DNA of 64,000 nucleotides from Caenorhabditis remanei (GCF_010183535.1 NC_071328.1:5828001-5892000); one strand, 5' to 3'; shown: positions 37,900 through 51,092, counted from the stretch's first letter. Numbers and translations: made by a program. Notes: generated by a model from the letters alone, not told the origin.

Positions 37900-39330
37900 G
37901 GTTGTTTGAGGCCGGGTGACCTGAAAAAAGATAGATCAGAAGATTAATTCGGTTTGGGGGACACATTCGGGTAAAAACAGAACAAAATTGTTTACTTGGA
38001 TATATTCTTTGACATGGAATGGGTACAACAAGAAGACGTGCAAAACAATAAAGAGGTTGGAACACTGTGAAGTTTAGGAGGTGGGTACGGTGTTATCCAA
38101 AAATGAAAAACTTTCGTGGTTTGTGTCAAGCAAACCTTGATTTTTGTTTTTGTAGTTGAAAAGATAATGATAGAATTTCATGGTTATGAGACATGCGCCT
38201 CTAGAAACAGCAAGCTTTTTTTGAATTCTACTTTCTTTGACAGTGCATTTCTCGAAAACCAGATGAGCAATCAAAAAGTTGTCAACTACGAAAATGAAGA
38301 TCCAGATGTTTACTACAACATATTATCGTATTTATCGTATTTTTAGAAATTGATGAGAGACGGAGAGAAACTAGAGTGTATGATCTCTCTGCGTCCTCTC
38401 CGTTTCTATTTTTTAAGAGATTGAGTTCAAATGTGTTTATCTGGAGAACAAGAAGAGATATCACAAACTATGAAAATGAAGAACGAGGGTGTTTCTATAA
38501 TTGATGGGAGAAAATCGCTTCTGTAAGAGCTCGAGGGGCGGAGAGAGCTTGGCTTCCCTAGTTTTCAAAATTTTTATCACAAAACCGTCCGAAGAAATAA
38601 AAAACTGTCAAAAGCAAAAATGGAGATGTCGATTTGTTCTATAACATATCAAAATTTTGCGAAAATCTGAAAAATCGCGAAATCGTGGCACAGTCAAAAT
38701 AGTATGAAAAAGTCTCCAAATTGAAAAACCAAATCAAACCCGTAAAATAACAGAACAAAAAACCACTGTCTCTCTTCTAATTCGGCTAGTTCGATTCGAT
38801 GAAAACTGATAAAGAGTAATGAAGAAGAAGAAGACAGGACGTCTTCTTCTTCTTCTAATTTCTCTCGGTCAAACATTTTTTGTAACAGTTTTGTCTCTTT
38901 ACTCCCTCCTCCCCTACTTCTTTCTTTTGGTTATTTTTCTGTGAAATTCGCTGATCTCTTTCCTTCTTTTTCTTCTTTTTTCTTGATAATGGACACACGT
39001 TGATGATGTCATTAAAATGACTAAATTGACAATGAATTAGACGAGGAAGTCAATTGGACGGAGGGAAGGTTGACAATGAGTGTTCACCTATATGAGATTC
39101 TGAAAACAAACAGTCTGAAAGTTTGAAATCATACAGAGAGTCATTGAAAAGGATTAGTCATCCGTACGGAAACCGATGAAAGTTTGGACTTGAAGAACTG
39201 GCGCGCCTGCAGCGCATTGGTATTTCAGATTCGTAAATAGGGGTTCGTCTTCATTGAATCTTATAATTCTGAAACAGACTCATCGAGATCTTCCAATTGA
39301 GTATAATCACGGTAAGGTTTGGTGTATGTT

Positions 39331-39396
39331 GGGTTTCACCACGAAATTACGGTGTGCGCCTTTAAACTTTGCTACTGCAATTTCGTGGCGAGATCT
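39331..39396. repeat. Dispersed CCACGAAATTAC palindrome
   Basis: The left arm GGGTTTCACCACGAAATTAC pairs with the right arm GCAATTTCGTGGCGAGAT across a short spacer with GCGCCTTTAAA. It belongs to the same family as the copies at 39680, 49710 and in the giant gene introns. Confidence 0.6.
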
Positions 39397-39679
39397 ATCA
39401 ATCCTGTAATACTGGAAGAGATACTCACTCTGAAAAATGACACAAGCCAGAAAACTCGGAAACGATAAATTTCTAGATGGTGCCTTTTTAACTAAAAAAT
39501 TAATTATATCAGAGAAAGAATAAATGTTATAGTAACGGTTTCAAGCCGATTTTCCCAAATTCCTGCAAAATGAGAAAGTTGCCCTCACATGGTGCATCGA
39601 CACTTCAAACGTGCATAACTCACTGTAAATCGATTTACAGAGTTCAAATTTTGCCAGATGTCCACGAAAACTAAAGTTA

Positions 39680-39745
39680 GGTCTTGCCACGAAACTACGG
39701 TATGAACTCTATGCCTCATATACTGTAGTTTTCGTGATGAGACTC
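39680..39745. repeat. Dispersed CCACGAAACTACGGTA palindrome
   Basis: GTCTTGCCACGAAACTACGG pairs with ACTGTAGTTTTCGTGATGAGAC, with a spacer of about 25 bases. Confidence 0.6.
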
Positions 39746-40210
39746 AATTTTCCCCACAGCAGGTCAAACTCGATTTTATCAATCAGGTTTCTCGCCTGAA
39801 TTCAATATTTCCACTTTCCAATAAAACCCAAGATTCAAATTCTCGGGAAAAACCCCATTTATTCTTCCAATTGATTCTGAGTCACCGTCCATTTCCTGTC
39901 CACTCTTTTGCCATCTTCATGATCTTTCGTTTCGTTTCGTTTCCAATACGAATATTTTGATCGTTTTAAAAAATCAACGTCGCGGAACACACACACATTT
40001 TCTTGTTGTTGTTCACTGATTTCTCTCTCTCTCTTTCCCACACCTTTTCTCTCCTTTTTTCAAGAGTTTTCTTTCTGTGTAATCTTTGGATTAAATTCTG
40101 TCCATTCCACCTGCCCTCTCAATATCTTTTGGGCGTGTTTGCGTGGAAAACGGAACGAGTCAAAAACAGCCGAAAAAGTCAGTTTTCCCCTTATCCGTCT
40201 ATCGGGAAAC

Positions 40211-40609
40211 ATGCCCGTCTCTCGTGCTGGTGAGTTTCATTTTTTTCAGTTTTTCAATTTATTTAAAACCGTTTTAAAAATTACAAAAATTGCTTTTGGA
40301 AATTCGAACCCATGCAAATACACGTGGTTGAAAACTCCACCGGGTCTGAGAATTCAACCACATTGAGAAAATTTTTAAAATAAGAAAAATCTTCTTCCGA
40401 TCACAACTCCGAGGTGCCCATATTTTCCAGATGCAACATGCTTGAACCGTAATACGAAACAACGTCGTCTCGAACCATTGGTCACCCTTGACTCTAGGGA
40501 TTACGGTAGTTGGCGTAATGCTTCCAGCCCATCAGCTTCTCCGAGTACCTCCAACAAAAGTCCACCGGTATTTCAGGCTGAAAAGAAGAGAGTGCATTGG
40601 CGGAAATGA
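40211..40609 (+). CDS. Small 65-aa protein with a C-terminal RVxW motif
   Basis: Exon 1 is 40211-40229 (MPVSRA plus one base); exon 2 starts at 40431 after TATTTTCCAG and ends with TGA at 40607. The two join in phase 1 to 65 aa with no stop. AATAAA follows at 40668-40673. The protein is hydrophilic and Ser/Pro-rich in the middle (SSPSASPSTSNKSPPV) and ends KKRVHWRK. KRVHW fits the (K/R)-x0-1-(V/I)-x-(F/W) docking motif of PP1 regulators. No family is recognised, and function as a phosphatase-1 partner is only an inference from the motif. Neighbouring genes give no clue. Confidence 0.7.
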
Positions 40610-40843
40610 AGACTTTTCTCTGTATATATTCTGTAAATATTTGCTTCGAAATTCATTCACTTATACGAATAAACATTCACTTTTTGACCCTTTGCGTTTT
40701 GAGGGAAAAGGAGGCGCTTATGAATATTCAAATTCGTTTGTGACAAGACAAGGAGGGCGGTGAATGCGAATGAGTGACATTTCCAAATCTAGCAAAGTAG
40801 ATGGAAGGATGAACTGAAGAAACAAAAATGAGCAAAAAAGTTT

Positions 40844-40916
40844 CGACCACGGCTGGATTCGAACCTACAATCTTCTGCTCCGTAGGCAGACGCGTTATCC
40901 ATTGCGCTGCGCGGCC
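40844..40916 (-). tRNA. tRNA-Arg (ACG), probably a degenerate copy
   Basis: A 73-base cloverleaf reads 5'-GGCCGCG...CGTGGTC-G-3' on the minus strand. The anticodon loop CTACGGA is closed by TCTGC/GCAGA, giving anticodon ACG. A T-run follows. Compared with the clean copy at 45284, position 8 is C instead of the nearly invariant U, and the T stem has an A-A mismatch, so it may be a pseudogene. Confidence 0.75.
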
Positions 40917-41196
40917 ACGTTTCGAATCAGATTCCCAGAACAAATATGGATTCTTTCATCAAGTTACTGTTTTTTGAGAAAAGAAATACAAACATACTGA
41001 AAACGTGAAATCCTCTTGACTTTCGTAAGTTACGAGGTTTCGTACATAAAAACGTGACTCTGCCTGAATTCAGGAGGCCACGTGGGGTCATTTTATCATT
41101 TTCCATCAGAGCCCCAGTTTCAGTCTGAACTTGAAATCAGTCTTATTTTTCTTTGCGATTAAACCGCGAGAGTTATAATTCGTCGCTTCCACAACC

Positions 41197-42028
41197 ATGG
41201 TTAGTTTTTTTCTCTCTGAAACGATAATTTTAAAACATTTTTAGAGCTTTGATGAAATTGACAAGACCTTCGGAACCAAGAACCGCGATCAAGGTTTTGA
41301 GTTGCTCAAAGCGGTAAGTTTTCAGACTTGGAACGCCTCAGGTCTGACAAATTTCTAGATTAAACTGAGATTTTTAGCGCATCGCAAAAGGAGATCGTTC
41401 GGTTGAGGTTCTCTGGAGAATGGCTCAAATGATGCATGAACGATCGGCCTGTATGCCGAAGGCTCAGAGAAAAGCTGCCATCGACGATGGACTGAAATTC
41501 GCGGAGGAGGCCGTTCAGAAAGACCCGAGTCACTTCAAATCATTGAAATGGAATGCAGTTTTGACTGGACAAGCCACGGAGTACATGGCAACCAAAGAGA
41601 AATTGGAGTGCAGTAAGAAATTCAAGGAACTTTTGGATAAGGCTCTCGCTAAGGAGCCAAAAGACACTGCACTTCTTCACTTACGTGGTCGTTACAAGTA
41701 CTCGGTCGCTTCGTTGACTTGGCTTGAGAAGAAATTGGCTTCCACTTTCTACCAACAGCCACCATCTCATTCTTATGAAGAGGCGAATGAGGACTTCTTG
41801 GCTGCGTATAAAGTGAATCCGAAGTGGATGGAGAATCTATTCTACATCGGAAAATGCTACGTGGCAGTCAAGGATAAGGTCTTAAGGGAAGATGTCGTGC
41901 TCTTGAATCTCTTTTTCTTTCAGGCCAACGCCAAAAAATATCTCGGTGAGCTCATCGACATCGAACCGTATTCTGATGCCGAGCAGGAATTCCTTGACGA
42001 CGCCAAAGCGATGCTCAACAAGTTGTAG
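41197..42028 (+). CDS. RMD/FAM82-family protein (regulator of microtubule dynamics)
   Basis: Exons 41197-41199, 41245-41313, 41378-41878 and 41924-42028 give 225 aa. Exon 1 consists of the ATG alone, followed by GTTAGT. The sequence has tetratricopeptide-like helices: VLWRMAQMMHERSA, then LKFAEEAVQKDPSHF, then ALLHLRGRYKYSVA and NLFYIGKCYVAVKD. From family knowledge, RMD proteins associate with microtubules and spindle poles in C. elegans, and the vertebrate relatives (RMDN/PTPIP51) also tether membranes. No membrane segment is seen here. AATAAA lies at 42106-42111, about 80 bases after the stop. The particular rmd paralogue is not assigned. Confidence 0.88.
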
Positions 42029-42487
42029 ATCTTTAAGGACTCTCTCTCGTCATCAATCCATATCAACGTTCGATTCCTATTAATTTTTGTATTGTGAGAA
42101 GGAATAATAAAGTTTTGAAAGAGATTTCTTTCTTTTTTCTTCCCATCTCAAATAGAATTTCATAAAAGCATTTTCTCCTCTAAGTAGCCATCAATCAAGT
42201 GTCAAGAAACCGAAAACAAGCCGAAAATTATAAAATTTCAACAAGTGATCTCCCGAGGGGGGATTCGGCTTCTCTCTTTTCTTCATCCTAAATGAAAACC
42301 AAGGCGCTATATAATGCTTTCCGAAATATCAATCATCCCTCTCGGCGCCAGCTCAGCTCCCTGCCTGCCTACCGTAGTCGCTTATGAACCGAGCCGCGCG
42401 TCCGGGTATCTCCCATGAGGGTTCTCATACGATAAGGAGCAGGGCTCCACCCAGAATACGCAACATATTCGTTCATTCGATTCGATC
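42029..42487. other. Intergenic region upstream of ceh-12
   Basis: The first ~110 bases hold the 3' UTR and polyadenylation signal of the RMD gene. The rest is the probable promoter of ceh-12. No exon is seen in 42150-42487. Confidence 0.5.
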
Positions 42488-44502
<2,015 letters not shown>

Positions 44503-44908
44503 TTATAATTTATTATGTTCTTTTGCGAATATCTATACTTTCACTAATAAATTTTCCCTCCGATTTTCACTTCCGTGTACGCAAGAAACCTGCCAAATGA
44601 TTGCGCATTCAGAATGATATCCATTTGGGAGGAGGGATAAAAAAGGGAGAAAAAACCGAATATCTTTTCTTTTTTTGTTGCTTCTGTCTTCCACCCACAG
44701 CTTCTCTTATCACAGAAAAACACGTTACCTGTGGCGTCTCTGAATCTGAGAAAACTAGCTTTTCAAGGGTATTTATGTTCAATTTTAGATTCATTACATA
44801 CTCCCCGCCCGCCTTCTCATTATACTGTCACTCACGATTTGATCTATCTCACCATTTATACCGTTTATATAGACTTCTGTCAAAACTTTTATTGTATTTT
44901 CAGTAATT
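44503..44908. other. Intergenic region between ceh-12 and the collagen gene
   Basis: Contains the ceh-12 polyadenylation signal at 44546-44551 and the presumed collagen promoter. A TTTTCAG acceptor at 44897-44903 lies five bases before the collagen ATG, the usual position for a trans-splice site. Confidence 0.6.
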
Positions 44909-46065
44909 ATGTCAACCACAAGTTCTGTACTTCTCTTCATCACTTCCGTTTGCGGTGTCACAATTCTCTCCAGTCTTTTCATAGCTGGATCTTTGTACTT
45001 TGATGCTCAAGAGTTCCTGGAAACTTCTCTAGATGAAATTGAATCTTTCAAGGTATTTAGTTCTCCACTTCTTCAAAACGAAATCAGATTTTTAGCACTA
45101 CTCTGATGTCGCATGGAAAGATATGGTCTCCTCGAACACATTCGACAGAAAGAAGAGAGAAGACGATAAACCATGTGGATGCGCCTGTGCCAACGGACCA
45201 AATAATTGCCCACCAGGAGAGGCTGGACCACCCGGAGCACCAGGACTTCCAGGTTAGACAACAGAAAAAAGCAAAAACCGTTTCGACCACGGCAGGATTC
45301 GAACCTACAATCTTCTGCTCCGTAGGCAGACGCGTTATCCATTGCGCCACGCGGCCACGATTTGATCTAGATTCTCAAGCCCTATAGAAATTTGCGCCCA
45401 CCGCCTCTTGGAATTTCGCAACATGTGTATGCGAGCAGGTTATTAGTGTAATTTCTCGAGTGTTGGCAGCTCTTGAGTATCTTGGAGGCAGTAGACGAAG
45501 ATTTATTTATATTTGATTTACAGGAGCCGATGGAGAAGCTGGAAACCCAGGAAAAGACGGAAACGCCGGATCTTCTTTGATCTTCGAAGACGAGAAACTT
45601 CCATGCATCAAGTGCCCAGCCGGAGAGCCAGGACCAGCTGGACCAGATGGAGCTCCAGGTGCTCCAGGACCAGATGGACAACCAGGAGCTCCAGGAGCCG
45701 CTGGAAATCCAGGAGCGGCTGGAGAAACCGGACCAGAAGGTGAACCAGGAGATGCTGGAGCAGCAGGAGAGGCCGGACCTCCAGGAGCACCAGGAAAGAA
45801 TGGACAACGTGGATCAGGAGCACCTGGACCAGCTGGACCAGAAGGACCTGTTGGAGAACCAGGAAAAGATGGACAGCCAGGAGCAAACGGAGAAGTTGGA
45901 GCAGATGGAAGTGAAGGAATTCAAGGAGCTCCAGGAAAGGATGGAGAAAAAGGAAGTGATGGAGTGGCTGGAGGAGATGGAACACCAGGAGCCCCTGGAC
46001 CAGATGCCGCTTATTGTTCGTGTCCAGAGAGAACTAAGCTTGTGTTCGCCAGTGAATCTCCATAG
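44909..46065 (+). CDS. col-54: Cuticle collagen
   Basis: Exons 44909-45052, 45096-45252 and 45524-46065 give 280 aa. The N-terminal hydrophobic segment (VCGVTILSSLFIAGSLYF) is the usual collagen signal anchor. RKKR at about residue 65 is the subtilisin-like cleavage site that releases nematode cuticle collagens. Short Cys clusters (CGCACANGPNNC, CIKC and a terminal CSC) flank Gly-X-Y blocks, the main one beginning GEPGPAGPDGAPGAPG. From family knowledge it trimerises and is secreted from hypodermis into the cuticle. Intron 2 holds an intact tRNA-Arg gene on the opposite strand. The symbol is from remembered position next to ceh-12 and is tentative. Confidence 0.92.
45284..45356 (-). tRNA. tRNA-Arg (ACG)
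   Basis: A 73-base cloverleaf with acceptor GGCCGCG/CGTGGTC, U8 present, anticodon loop CTACGGA (anticodon ACG) and T loop TTCGAAT on a stem with one G-U pair. A TTTTTT-type terminator follows on the minus strand. It lies inside collagen intron 2, antisense to the host gene. Confidence 0.92.
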
Positions 46066-46280
46066 ATTAAAAGAAATCATTAATTTATATTTTTATTCAA
46101 CAATTGTTATTGTTTTTAATGAATATTTATATCTAAAGGAAAACTCCATTTATTGGGGTTTTAATGCAAAAAATACATGACCTGCTGATAAGATAAGCAT
46201 GACAGGCATCGCTGATACCATAGTGATTGTTCCACCGTCGAAGTCATTATCCAATGCGGCAATCGAGATGTTGGAACAGA

Positions 46281-47613
46281 TTAGAAAGAATCGGAGGAAG
46301 TGGAGAACACAGATCTGGAAAACAATTCTGATTTCTGAATATTCAGGGGCTTTACCCAATATTTCCAATGATAAGGAATCCGATATCTGAAATCTTCATC
46401 CAACTCCTCTTTGACTACATTAAACCTTCCAAATTGAATCACAAATAAGATGAGAATCACGATAATGATGATGATAATATTGGCGAAACAGAAGAGAATT
46501 GGTGTGAATTCGTTGCTGTCTAGAAAAAAACTCCATGAGACCGTTACTGTCAATCCGAGGATCTGAAACATTGAATTATGGAGTAGGGGATTAGATTTGA
46601 GAGTTTCTGCTGCTTCAAAAATAAATTATTTTTAACTATCAGGCCTAATTTAGGCGCTTTTACTCTGAAATTTCAAAAAAAATTGAAAAATTTTGTCTGA
46701 AAATAGGTACCCATTTTTGAATGCTGGCCGACCCGGATTTTGACAATTGTGGTCACAGGAATCGAACCAGAGATGTCAGATTGGTGGACAGCCATCCTAA
46801 CTTTCACACCAAAAAAGCACGCTGTGAGCAATCTCAGATGTCATAAACCCGTCGAACATTACCTTCACCCTTTTCAAGTTCCTCAACTTTTTTGCAAACT
46901 CACCAATTCCACGAAAAGAAAAAACAGTGTATACATTGGTTTATCGAACAAATGTTCTCCTTTTTGAAGCATGACTTGCTTCTGTTCAGTAAGGAACGGA
47001 GTACCCTCTCCAACTTTATCAACCACATATTCATTTGGATCTTCAACTACATTTCCAGCGGCTTCGTCCTTATATGGTGTATTTTCCCATTGTGTCACAT
47101 CCATTCCTTCCTGAAAAATGAAAAAAAGACAATGATTGGATTCGGATCTCAATCTCACATTTATGAGTTCTCCTGGAAGACTCTGAAGTGACGATGGCGG
47201 AGGACTGAGCCCACTTTTCTTCGGTTTTCTCGGTGAGGATTGACTTTTTTGTCTCTGTGGACTCGAATCTTTTTTCCCTGATTCTTTCGTATCCTCTGAT
47301 TTTGTTCTATCCGAAGTTCTTCTTCCATCTCTACTTTTTTCATTTTTCGATCTCTTTTTACCAGTTGAGGATGATTTCGTACGTTTTTCTTCCTCTCTGT
47401 CGCTTTTTTTCTTTTCAGATGCTGCAACGATTTTATGTCCCGGAATATGGCAAAAGTTGTAATTTCTCCAAGGTTATAAGAACTTTTGTCTCAATTTGAA
47501 AATATGCACGTGAGGTGTAACTGGTTTCTCTTTTGCCTCTGGAGTGGGTACTCGGGGGTTCGATCTCTGGTGGAGCACAAGTTTTTCTGTTTTTTTAAGT
47601 CTCACTTACTCAT
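46281..47613 (-). CDS. Unknown 251-aa protein with two membrane segments
   Basis: Exons, 5' to 3': 47613-47610 (ATG plus one base), 47421-47159, 47110-46904, 46562-46281. The sum is 756 nt with all phases agreeing. The first ~90 residues are Lys/Ser/Arg/Pro-rich and probably disordered (TSEKKKSDREEEKRTKSSS). An acidic middle part (residues about 90-145) follows. Two hydrophobic segments, about 149-170 (FFLFVELILGLTVTVSW) and 177-200 (with a run of isoleucines), are linked by a short loop and followed by a hydrophilic tail of about 50 residues. There is no signal peptide. No family is recognised. The tiny first exon is the least certain part. Introns 1 and 3 each contain a tRNA-like sequence. 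Confidence 0.68.
46738..46815 (-). other. tRNA-like sequence in an intron of the two-segment membrane protein gene
   Basis: On the minus strand GTGTGAAAGTTAGGATGGCT resembles an A box and TCTGGTTCGATTCC a full B box at normal spacing. The acceptor and anticodon stems are poor. Confidence 0.45.
47500..47577 (+). other. tRNA-like sequence in intron 1 of the same gene
   Basis: GGGGTTCGATCTCTGG is a clear B box, and GTGTAACTGGTTTC about 35 bases earlier is a weak A box. GTGC at the left and GCAC at the right can pair. It is not a standard tRNA. Confidence 0.4.
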
Positions 47614-47890
47614 TATTCCGAGTTGAATTAGTGAATTGTTTCTAGTAATCGAATTGAAATGATATTATTTTCTTCAAATTTCTGAATCATGTTTAGTTTT
47701 ACGCTTTTCTTCGTCCACGTGGAAAATGTGGCACTCAACTTCATCCCGAGAAATAAAGGAAATCAGAATTGACACGATTCATTTGGGAACGAAAAGAAAG
47801 CAACGAGTGTAAAAAAAAATCATCATCAAATGAAAGAAAAGAGATCAAATTATGAGATAATGGAAGTAGATCACCGGATTCAGTAGATGA

Positions 47891-48471
47891 CTAATAACAT
47901 GTGATTGGATTGAAAAAACAACGATTCCTCTCAATGATTTCAACTCGTCGTTTCAGAAGATCAAGTCCACGTTTTGCTCTGAAAATGAACAATTACAGTA
48001 ATCCAGAAGTTCTTTGAATCCTATCTGAATGACTATTTTATTTTCTTCCTTTTTATTTTACTGCAATTTTTTATTGCAATAAAGTCTACTGTAGTTTGCT
48101 TATCAATTTCCTTATTTTCTTACCTGCTATCTGAATTATCAATTTCATTTACGGTCTCTTGTGGTGCGAAATAACCTCTGGAAACGCTTTCCTGATTGAT
48201 ATCATCGTAGGAACGAAGAAACTGAAAAGCAAAAAATTAATTAAAAGTAAGTGGGCTGAGCCGGGGATCGATCCCGGGACCTCTCGCACCCTAAGCGAGA
48301 ATCATACCACTAGACCACTCAGCCACGCTCGCCGAGCAGTTTTCAGGGCGGTCAAGAAAAGTTCCCTTTTCAGGGGAGAGCGTTACTCACCAGACTCCGG
48401 AGAGGAATTGCAGTGGAGAAGCTGGAGAGAAGGACGCAGAGAAGAACGAACAAGGCAAAACTTCTTGACAT
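47891..48471 (-). CDS. Allatostatin-C-like neuropeptide precursor
   Basis: Exons 48471-48391, 48221-48124 and 47978-47891 give 88 aa with matching phases. The start is a signal peptide (MSRSFALFVLLCVLLSSFS, then TAIP). A spacer is followed by dibasic sites KR and KRR, then the end RNRCFFNPITCY and stop. Two cysteines six residues apart enclosing FFNPIT match arthropod allatostatin-C, which ends CYFNPISCF in Drosophila and has a disulfide ring. From family knowledge such peptides act through somatostatin/AstC-type receptors. There is no Gly amidation signal, as in AstC, which has a free C-terminus. The likely mature peptide runs from after KRR. Intron 1 contains a tRNA-Pro gene on the same strand. 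I do not know a published name for it. Confidence 0.85.
48253..48324 (-). tRNA. tRNA-Pro (AGG) in intron 1 of the neuropeptide gene
   Basis: A 72-base cloverleaf with acceptor GGCTGAG/CTCAGCC, D arm GGTCTAGTGGTATGATT, and anticodon loop TTAGGGT closed by CTCGC/GCGAG (anticodon AGG). The T arm reads CCGGGATCGATCCCCGG: position 54 is A where U is almost universal, so the B box is weakened and function is less certain. Confidence 0.85.
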
Positions 48472-48804
48472 TTTGATATTAGGAAAACGAGGGGGTTTCT
48501 GCAAAAATAATAGGTTTAGAATGGAAAATAATGAGGAACATTATAAGGAAAAAGGAAGAAAAAGAGCAAAGATTTGAGGAAAGTAGTGGGAATATAAAAT
48601 CTTCTGGTTCTGATTAGTTCTCTAGATGTACTAGTAGAGTCTTTCTGAAGATACAAATCAAATACTAATCTCTAGAATTCCCGAATTTCTAAACTCAGAA
48701 GCCACAACAAGAATGCTATATTTGGGTTTACTATTTTTGAAAGCCGACGAATAGGGTGACAAGCTCAGGTTTATGACCTACTTGAACAGCAGGATCTACA
48801 GTGA

Positions 48805-48875
48805 TTTGGTTGGCGTAGGTGGTTACCCTTTTGGTATCCGCGCAGAAGGTAAGGGGTACGAACCTGCTATCGTTT
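48805..48875 (+). other. tRNA-like sequence, intergenic
   Basis: TTGGCGTAGGTGGTTACCC is A-box-like and GGGGTACGAACCTG is a B box with one change from GGTTCGAACC. No good stems were found. Confidence 0.4.
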
Positions 48876-49202
48876 CATTCTTTTTTCTACAACTAAACTT
48901 AGAATGAAATAGGAAAGAAACACAAATCATCAAGACCTCTTACATAAAAGAATTGATAAAAGATGTTTCATCATTTTTTGCAAACCTAACTATAAGTCGA
49001 CAGAAAACTTTCTGACCAGATCTGATTCAAAAAAAGGAGTGTCCATTTGTGTTTTTTTCCATTCAGAAAATAATACTTTATAGTCCAAATTTGTAGGCGC
49101 ATCGGACAAGACTCCGCCCACTTCAGAAGTAGTGGAGCTCTCTCCAGAAAGTGGGCGGGGCCTAAAAAGTATATCATTTTAGATCCCTTTCCAAATCCCC
49201 TT

Positions 49203-49218
49203 CCCCCCCCCCCCCCCC
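49203..49218. repeat. Poly-C tract of 16 bases
   Basis: Second long C homopolymer of the window, intergenic, directly preceded by CCCCTT. It can form a G-quadruplex on the minus strand. Confidence 0.9.
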
Positions 49219-49709
49219 TACGCTTAACGGAAATTTGAACCGATTTTTTGGAATAAAGGTCGTATTGAAAGCAAAGCACACAATTAGTTTAGTTTCGGGA
49301 TGAAAATGGAAAAACGTGGGGAGAAGATGAAGAATATTCTCACGTTCTCGGATGAAATTACATTTGAAAAAAGATTTTGGAATGAAGAAAGAAGAGGATC
49401 CAAGAAGAAGAAGAAGCCATTAGTGAAAAAGAAGAACGAGAAGGGAATAAAAATAAAACGATTCAGATGATGAAGGACGACGGGGGTGTCATCTTATGTG
49501 ACGTCTTCTGGGAGGAGAGGAAATAACCGTGCGCTTCGTCATTTGACAATTGACATTTCGGTTTTAGCAGAGTGGATTTCGGGGAGCACAGATTTGACAA
49601 ATCGTAGGAAACATGTGCCAAATTTAGAAGGAAAATGTTCAAGACTCGATAATGTCTGTTTTTTCCTGATTCAGAGACCGTTCGAATGCGTGTAATCATG
49701 TCGAGAGTG

Positions 49710-49775
49710 GGTCTCGGCACGGAAACTACGGTATCCACCTTTAAACTGGGCTACTGTCGGCTCGTGGCCAGATCC
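49710..49775. repeat. Dispersed palindrome copy
   Basis: GGTCTCGGCACGGAAACTAC and GGCTCGTGGCCAGATCCC form the arms around ACCTTTAAACTGGG. Same family as the repeats at 39331 and 39680. Confidence 0.55.
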
Positions 49776-50644
49776 CGTGGTCGCAAAGCCAAGGGATGAT
49801 TATACTCGTTTGAAAGCTCATGGCGAGCTGGTTTTGAAAATTAAACTTTAATCGAGAAAACTGCGAAACGGCTGATGATATAATTCAGACACGGGTGCAC
49901 CGAATTTCTTATTAAACTGACGTACAAAGTCTAAATTCATCCAGTGGGTTACTGTATCTCTTAAAATCAAAATATTTAAAGAAAATCTAGAAAAATTCCA
50001 GCAAAAACAAGTGAAAACCAACACGGCACAAAACAGAACAAGTGGGCAGAAGACCCAAAGAGGTACAGTAAGAAATGTTTACCGTTATTTTAAGAAAATT
50101 AATTATTTGATTCATTTTCTGCAATTATAGTAAATCAAAAATTGTCTTTGTTCTCCGCCTACTGTCGAATGAAAAATGATTACGAATAGCAGAAACGTGT
50201 TATCAGTTTTCTATTAAAATGTTAAAATTGAGGAGTGAGGAACACGTGTACCTTGTTACCTCCGGAATCTCTTGTCAGAAAACATCAGAAACCTTAAAAA
50301 TTCTGAGAAAAAAGTTAGAAGGCGTGGGCTGGAAATCGAAAAAAAATTCAACGAAAATTACAGAATTCGATTTCGAAAATAAAAACATGAGTATCAAGTT
50401 TCAGAAGACTAATTGACAGGATGTGTCTAGAGACACAAAAAAACGGTTTGTTCTAGAATAAATAAACAAAGGGAAACCACATCATTCGAATTCCTTGAAT
50501 TCAGAATTTCTCGAACAGTATGACGATACTCGTGGCGAAATGATGATGACCTCCGTTTATTATCTAAAAGTGTAAAGTGTTGAGTCAGAAGACGCCTATC
50601 ATCATTTATCACTCCCACAAGGTTAAAAAAGAAATCAAAAATAC

Positions 50645-50715
50645 ATTCCCACCCAGTCAAAATTGAACTCTTGACCCTTTGAATGGCGGCGGCGTGTACA
50701 ACCGGCTGCGCCACG
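50645..50715 (-). other. tRNA-like sequence, intergenic
   Basis: On the minus strand TGGCGCAGCCGG is a perfect A-box match and GAGTTCAATTTTGAC a weaker B box. The putative anticodon stem does not close, so this is not called as a tRNA. Confidence 0.4.
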
Positions 50716-51092
50716 TAGGCGAAGGATCTATTTATGAACAATGCGGTGATAAAAGAAAAAGCTTTAGGGACCGAAGGAGAGTTTAAAAGTCCGAATTCAC
50801 AAAAAGCTTTTCAGACGAACATTCTCACGAAAATCTATTTTGTTTTCTGTTTTCGGAAAAGAATGTCAAATTTCCAAAATTCTTGATAAATTAAGAAAGA
50901 ACGGGCGGTTCTAATCAATCCTCGTTCCACTAAAAGCATGATTTCCCAACAGAAAAAGTAACAATATGTCTACGCTGTACACTACAAATCACTATAGTTC
51001 AGTCGAAAGAAAAGAATGATTTCACTTTCAGGTTTCCACATCATCTATATACTTTTTCGCATTCTTCTTCTATACCTATAATCATTTTTCAG

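Larger units (their letters stand above)
37900..40210. other. Intergenic, repeat-rich; upstream of the tyrosinase gene and of a small plus-strand gene
   Basis: No exon is supported. The minus-strand TTTTTTCAG acceptor at about 37921 is close to the tyrosinase start. From about 38090 to 38700 there are several diverged copies of an AAAAGTTGTCAACTACGAAAATG repeat. Two short dispersed palindromes lie at 39331-39396 and 39680-39745. The stretch 40000-40200 before the next gene is pyrimidine-rich. Confidence 0.5.
48472..51092. other. Intergenic region, 2.6 kb
   Basis: Upstream of the neuropeptide gene and far upstream of a possible plus-strand exon at 51093. It holds two tRNA-like sequences, a 16-base poly-C tract, and one dispersed palindrome (49710-49775). 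The frames at 49486-49695 and 50219-50416 lack splice and homology support. Confidence 0.5.

Noticed and set aside
45382..46080. Long minus-strand frames across the collagen exon
   Set aside because: Gly-X-Y codons leave the opposite strand open. The plus strand has the collagen motifs and splice sites.
50645..50715. A tRNA reading UGA (anticodon TCA), suggesting a selenocysteine or suppressor tRNA
   Set aside because: The putative loop ATTCAAA has no closing stem and the molecule lacks the long acceptor and variable arm of tRNA-Sec. It is kept only as tRNA-like.
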